A DNA stretch of 7,692 nt. Source: Proteiniphilum sp. Lineage in GTDB: Bacteria > Bacteroidota > Bacteroidia > Bacteroidales > Dysgonomonadaceae. A program made the position numbers and the translations under genes. The notes beneath the pieces were generated by a model, which was given only the letters and a program-made list of their open reading frames with translations, did no database searches and had not been told where the DNA came from. Below, piece after piece: positions 7,255-7,692 of this stretch. The stretch lies in assembly GCA_016649795.1 (NCBI GenBank), contig JAENWZ010000100.1, positions 1 to 7,692 of the forward strand. The letters run 5' to 3'. Every line of letters begins with the position of its first letter. Positions within the stretch are counted from its first letter, which is position 1.

Positions 7255-7320
7255 AATATTCTGTTTTTTTAAATATGTTATGATCATCGGCAACCGTCTA
7301 TTAGAAGCCTTTTCAGTATG

Positions 7321-7362
7321 TTAGTGATAACCTAAAATGATTCCAAATAACTCGCTTGCCAT
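7321..7362 (-). CDS. Possible 13-codon leader ORF upstream of the small gene
   Basis: An ATG at 7362 opens the reading frame MASELFGIILGYH, ended by TAA at 7323-7321. The ATG is only about five to seven bases after the predicted transcription start, so it would be nearly leaderless. The frame is the same as that of the 49-residue gene: past the TAA it stays open all the way into it. It could be a leader peptide, the broken front of a once longer gene, or chance. There is no direct sign of translation. Confidence 0.22.
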   Translation of the reverse strand: MASELFGIILGYH

Positions 7363-7373
7363 TTAAATCGATA

Positions 7374-7403
7374 CAAAGATACAACAAAAAACATGTTTTA
7401 CAA
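7374..7403 (-). promoter_or_regulatory. Full-consensus Bacteroidota promoter driving the small gene
   Basis: On the minus strand TTG (7403-7401), exactly 19 bases, then TATCTTTG (7381-7374). Transcription should begin near 7367, giving a leader of about 113 bases to the ATG at 7254. It is as good a match as the ileS promoter. Confidence 0.72.
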
Positions 7404-7483
7404 CATATTTATCATAGATTTTTTATTGTCGTGATAGACCGGATCGATAAAGCCGCTGAAGAACTCTCCTTAAAATATAGAGC

Positions 7484-7524
7484 AAAAAAAATAGCTACCT
7501 AACATACTGTCAGGCAGCTATTTT
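7484..7524 (-). terminator. Strong minus-strand terminator with no gene in front of it
   Basis: Arms AAAATAGCT (7488-7496) and AGCTATTTT (7516-7524) pair perfectly, and CCT/AGG and ACA/TGT continue the stem to a three-base loop. Two positions that would be A-C mismatches in plus-strand RNA are G-U pairs in minus-strand RNA, so only the minus-strand RNA folds into an unbroken stem of about 17 pairs. It is followed by eight Us (7491-7484). The direction of action is therefore minus, ending a transcript coming from the right, where only a tRNA-like fragment is found. Confidence 0.85.
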
Positions 7525-7547
7525 GCGGAAGCGGGGGAACTACCCGC
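7524..7547 (-). other. tRNA 3'-end-like sequence, candidate attachment site
   Basis: Read on the minus strand, GCGGG, a seven-base loop, CCCGC and then TTCCGCA have the geometry of a T-arm followed by an acceptor 3' strand, and a terminator follows at once, as after a tRNA gene. GTTC and CCCGCTTCCGC resemble the ends of tRNAs with a GGAAG-type acceptor strand. The loop does not read TTCRANY and no tRNA body lies upstream, so this is not an intact gene. A displaced tRNA 3' end left by integration (attR-like) is the best guess; a chance GC-rich hairpin is the alternative. Confidence 0.38.
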
Positions 7548-7622
7548 ATACGAAACTATGATAAAATGCATAAAAGAAACATTACTTAAACCCCCTTATT
7601 ATCAATCCACTGTTAAATTTGA

Positions 7623-7652
7623 ATATGTTTTGATATGTTTTGATAAATCAAA
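7623..7652. repeat. Tandem ATATGTTTTG repeat running into a TTTGAT palindrome
   Basis: ATATGTTTTG occurs twice back to back (7623-7632 and 7633-7642), followed by ATA. The end of the second copy is also the left arm of a perfect palindrome, TTTGAT-AA-ATCAAA (7639-7652). Such iterated and palindromic sites suggest binding of a recombinase or regulator near the end of a mobile element. Confidence 0.6.
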
Positions 7653-7655
7653 TAA

Positions 7656-7692
7656 TGTGCGTAAATTGTGCGTAAATTTTTAAACGCGCACA
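7656..7692. repeat. Tandem GTGCGTAAATT repeat with an inverted TGTGCG copy
   Basis: GTGCGTAAATT occurs twice in tandem with an 11-base period (7657-7667 and 7668-7678). At the window edge CGCACA (7687-7692) is the inverse of the TGTGCG that begins each copy (with the preceding T), and ACGC (7684-7687) mirrors GCGT (7670-7673). An 11-base period places the copies on about the same face of the helix, as for protein-binding sites. The pattern would fit integrase arm sites or the operator of a gene beyond the edge. Confidence 0.6.

Larger units (their letters stand above)
7255..7692. other. 438-base stretch without a convincing gene
   Basis: This right-hand stretch holds the leader and promoter of the small gene (7255-7403), about 80 bases with no recognisable feature (7404-7483), a strong minus-strand terminator, a tRNA-3'-end-like sequence, an AT-rich spacer, and a repeat cluster to the window edge. 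No ORF with a good start and family-like sequence was found on either strand. Confidence 0.7.

Noticed and set aside
7431..7502. Plus-strand ORF from a GTG, reading VIDRIDKAAEELSLKYRAKK and a few more residues before TAA
   Set aside because: It looks protein-like and helical, but it has no ATG and no ribosome binding site, and its last codons run into the minus-strand terminator stem. With only 23 codons, chance is likely; a decayed gene end cannot be excluded.
7524..7547. Complete tRNA gene on the minus strand at the right edge
   Set aside because: No D-arm, anticodon arm or proper TTCRANY loop is present upstream; only the last part resembles a tRNA.

Overview
This window looks like chromosomal DNA of a Bacteroidota bacterium, most likely of the order Bacteroidales. 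The main sign is the promoter type. Upstream of almost every gene there is a TAnnTTTG -7 box, usually with a TTG -33 element 19-20 bases away, which is the signature of the unusual primary sigma factor of this phylum. Shine-Dalgarno sequences are absent from all genes but one, and the order ileS followed by a DksA/TraR-type regulator gene is familiar from Bacteroidales. Placement below order is not attempted.

Layout from left to right. Positions 1-185 (minus) hold the N-terminal part of a DksA/TraR-family zinc-finger regulator that runs off the left edge; its own promoter overlaps the stop codon of ileS. Positions 305-3721 (minus) encode a complete isoleucyl-tRNA synthetase of the eukaryote-like type 2. 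Its HIGH signature reads GIHH, the swapped form linked to very strong mupirocin resistance. A divergent promoter region (3722-3915) separates ileS from a two-gene plus-strand operon (3916-5569). The operon encodes two exported endonuclease/exonuclease/phosphatase (EEP) fold enzymes, one a lipoprotein and one with an ordinary signal peptide. A bidirectional terminator lies between this operon and the convergent aspartate aminotransferase gene (5672-6865, minus).

Beyond the aminotransferase come a terminator and a small basic 49-residue protein gene (7105-7254, minus) of unknown function, with a strong consensus promoter about 120 bases upstream and a possible 13-codon leader ORF. The last 300 bases carry no gene but much structure. 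A near-perfect minus-strand terminator hairpin (7484-7524) is abutted by a sequence resembling the 3' end of a tRNA gene. After that comes an AT-rich stretch with tandem and inverted repeats (7623-7692). The simplest reading is the edge of an integrative element inserted at a tRNA 3' end, with its body and integrase beyond the right edge; this is inference.

Most genes are housekeeping (tRNA charging, transcriptional control, amino acid metabolism) and each seems to be its own transcription unit, apart from the EEP pair. No CRISPR array, complete tRNA or rRNA gene, or insertion sequence was seen.
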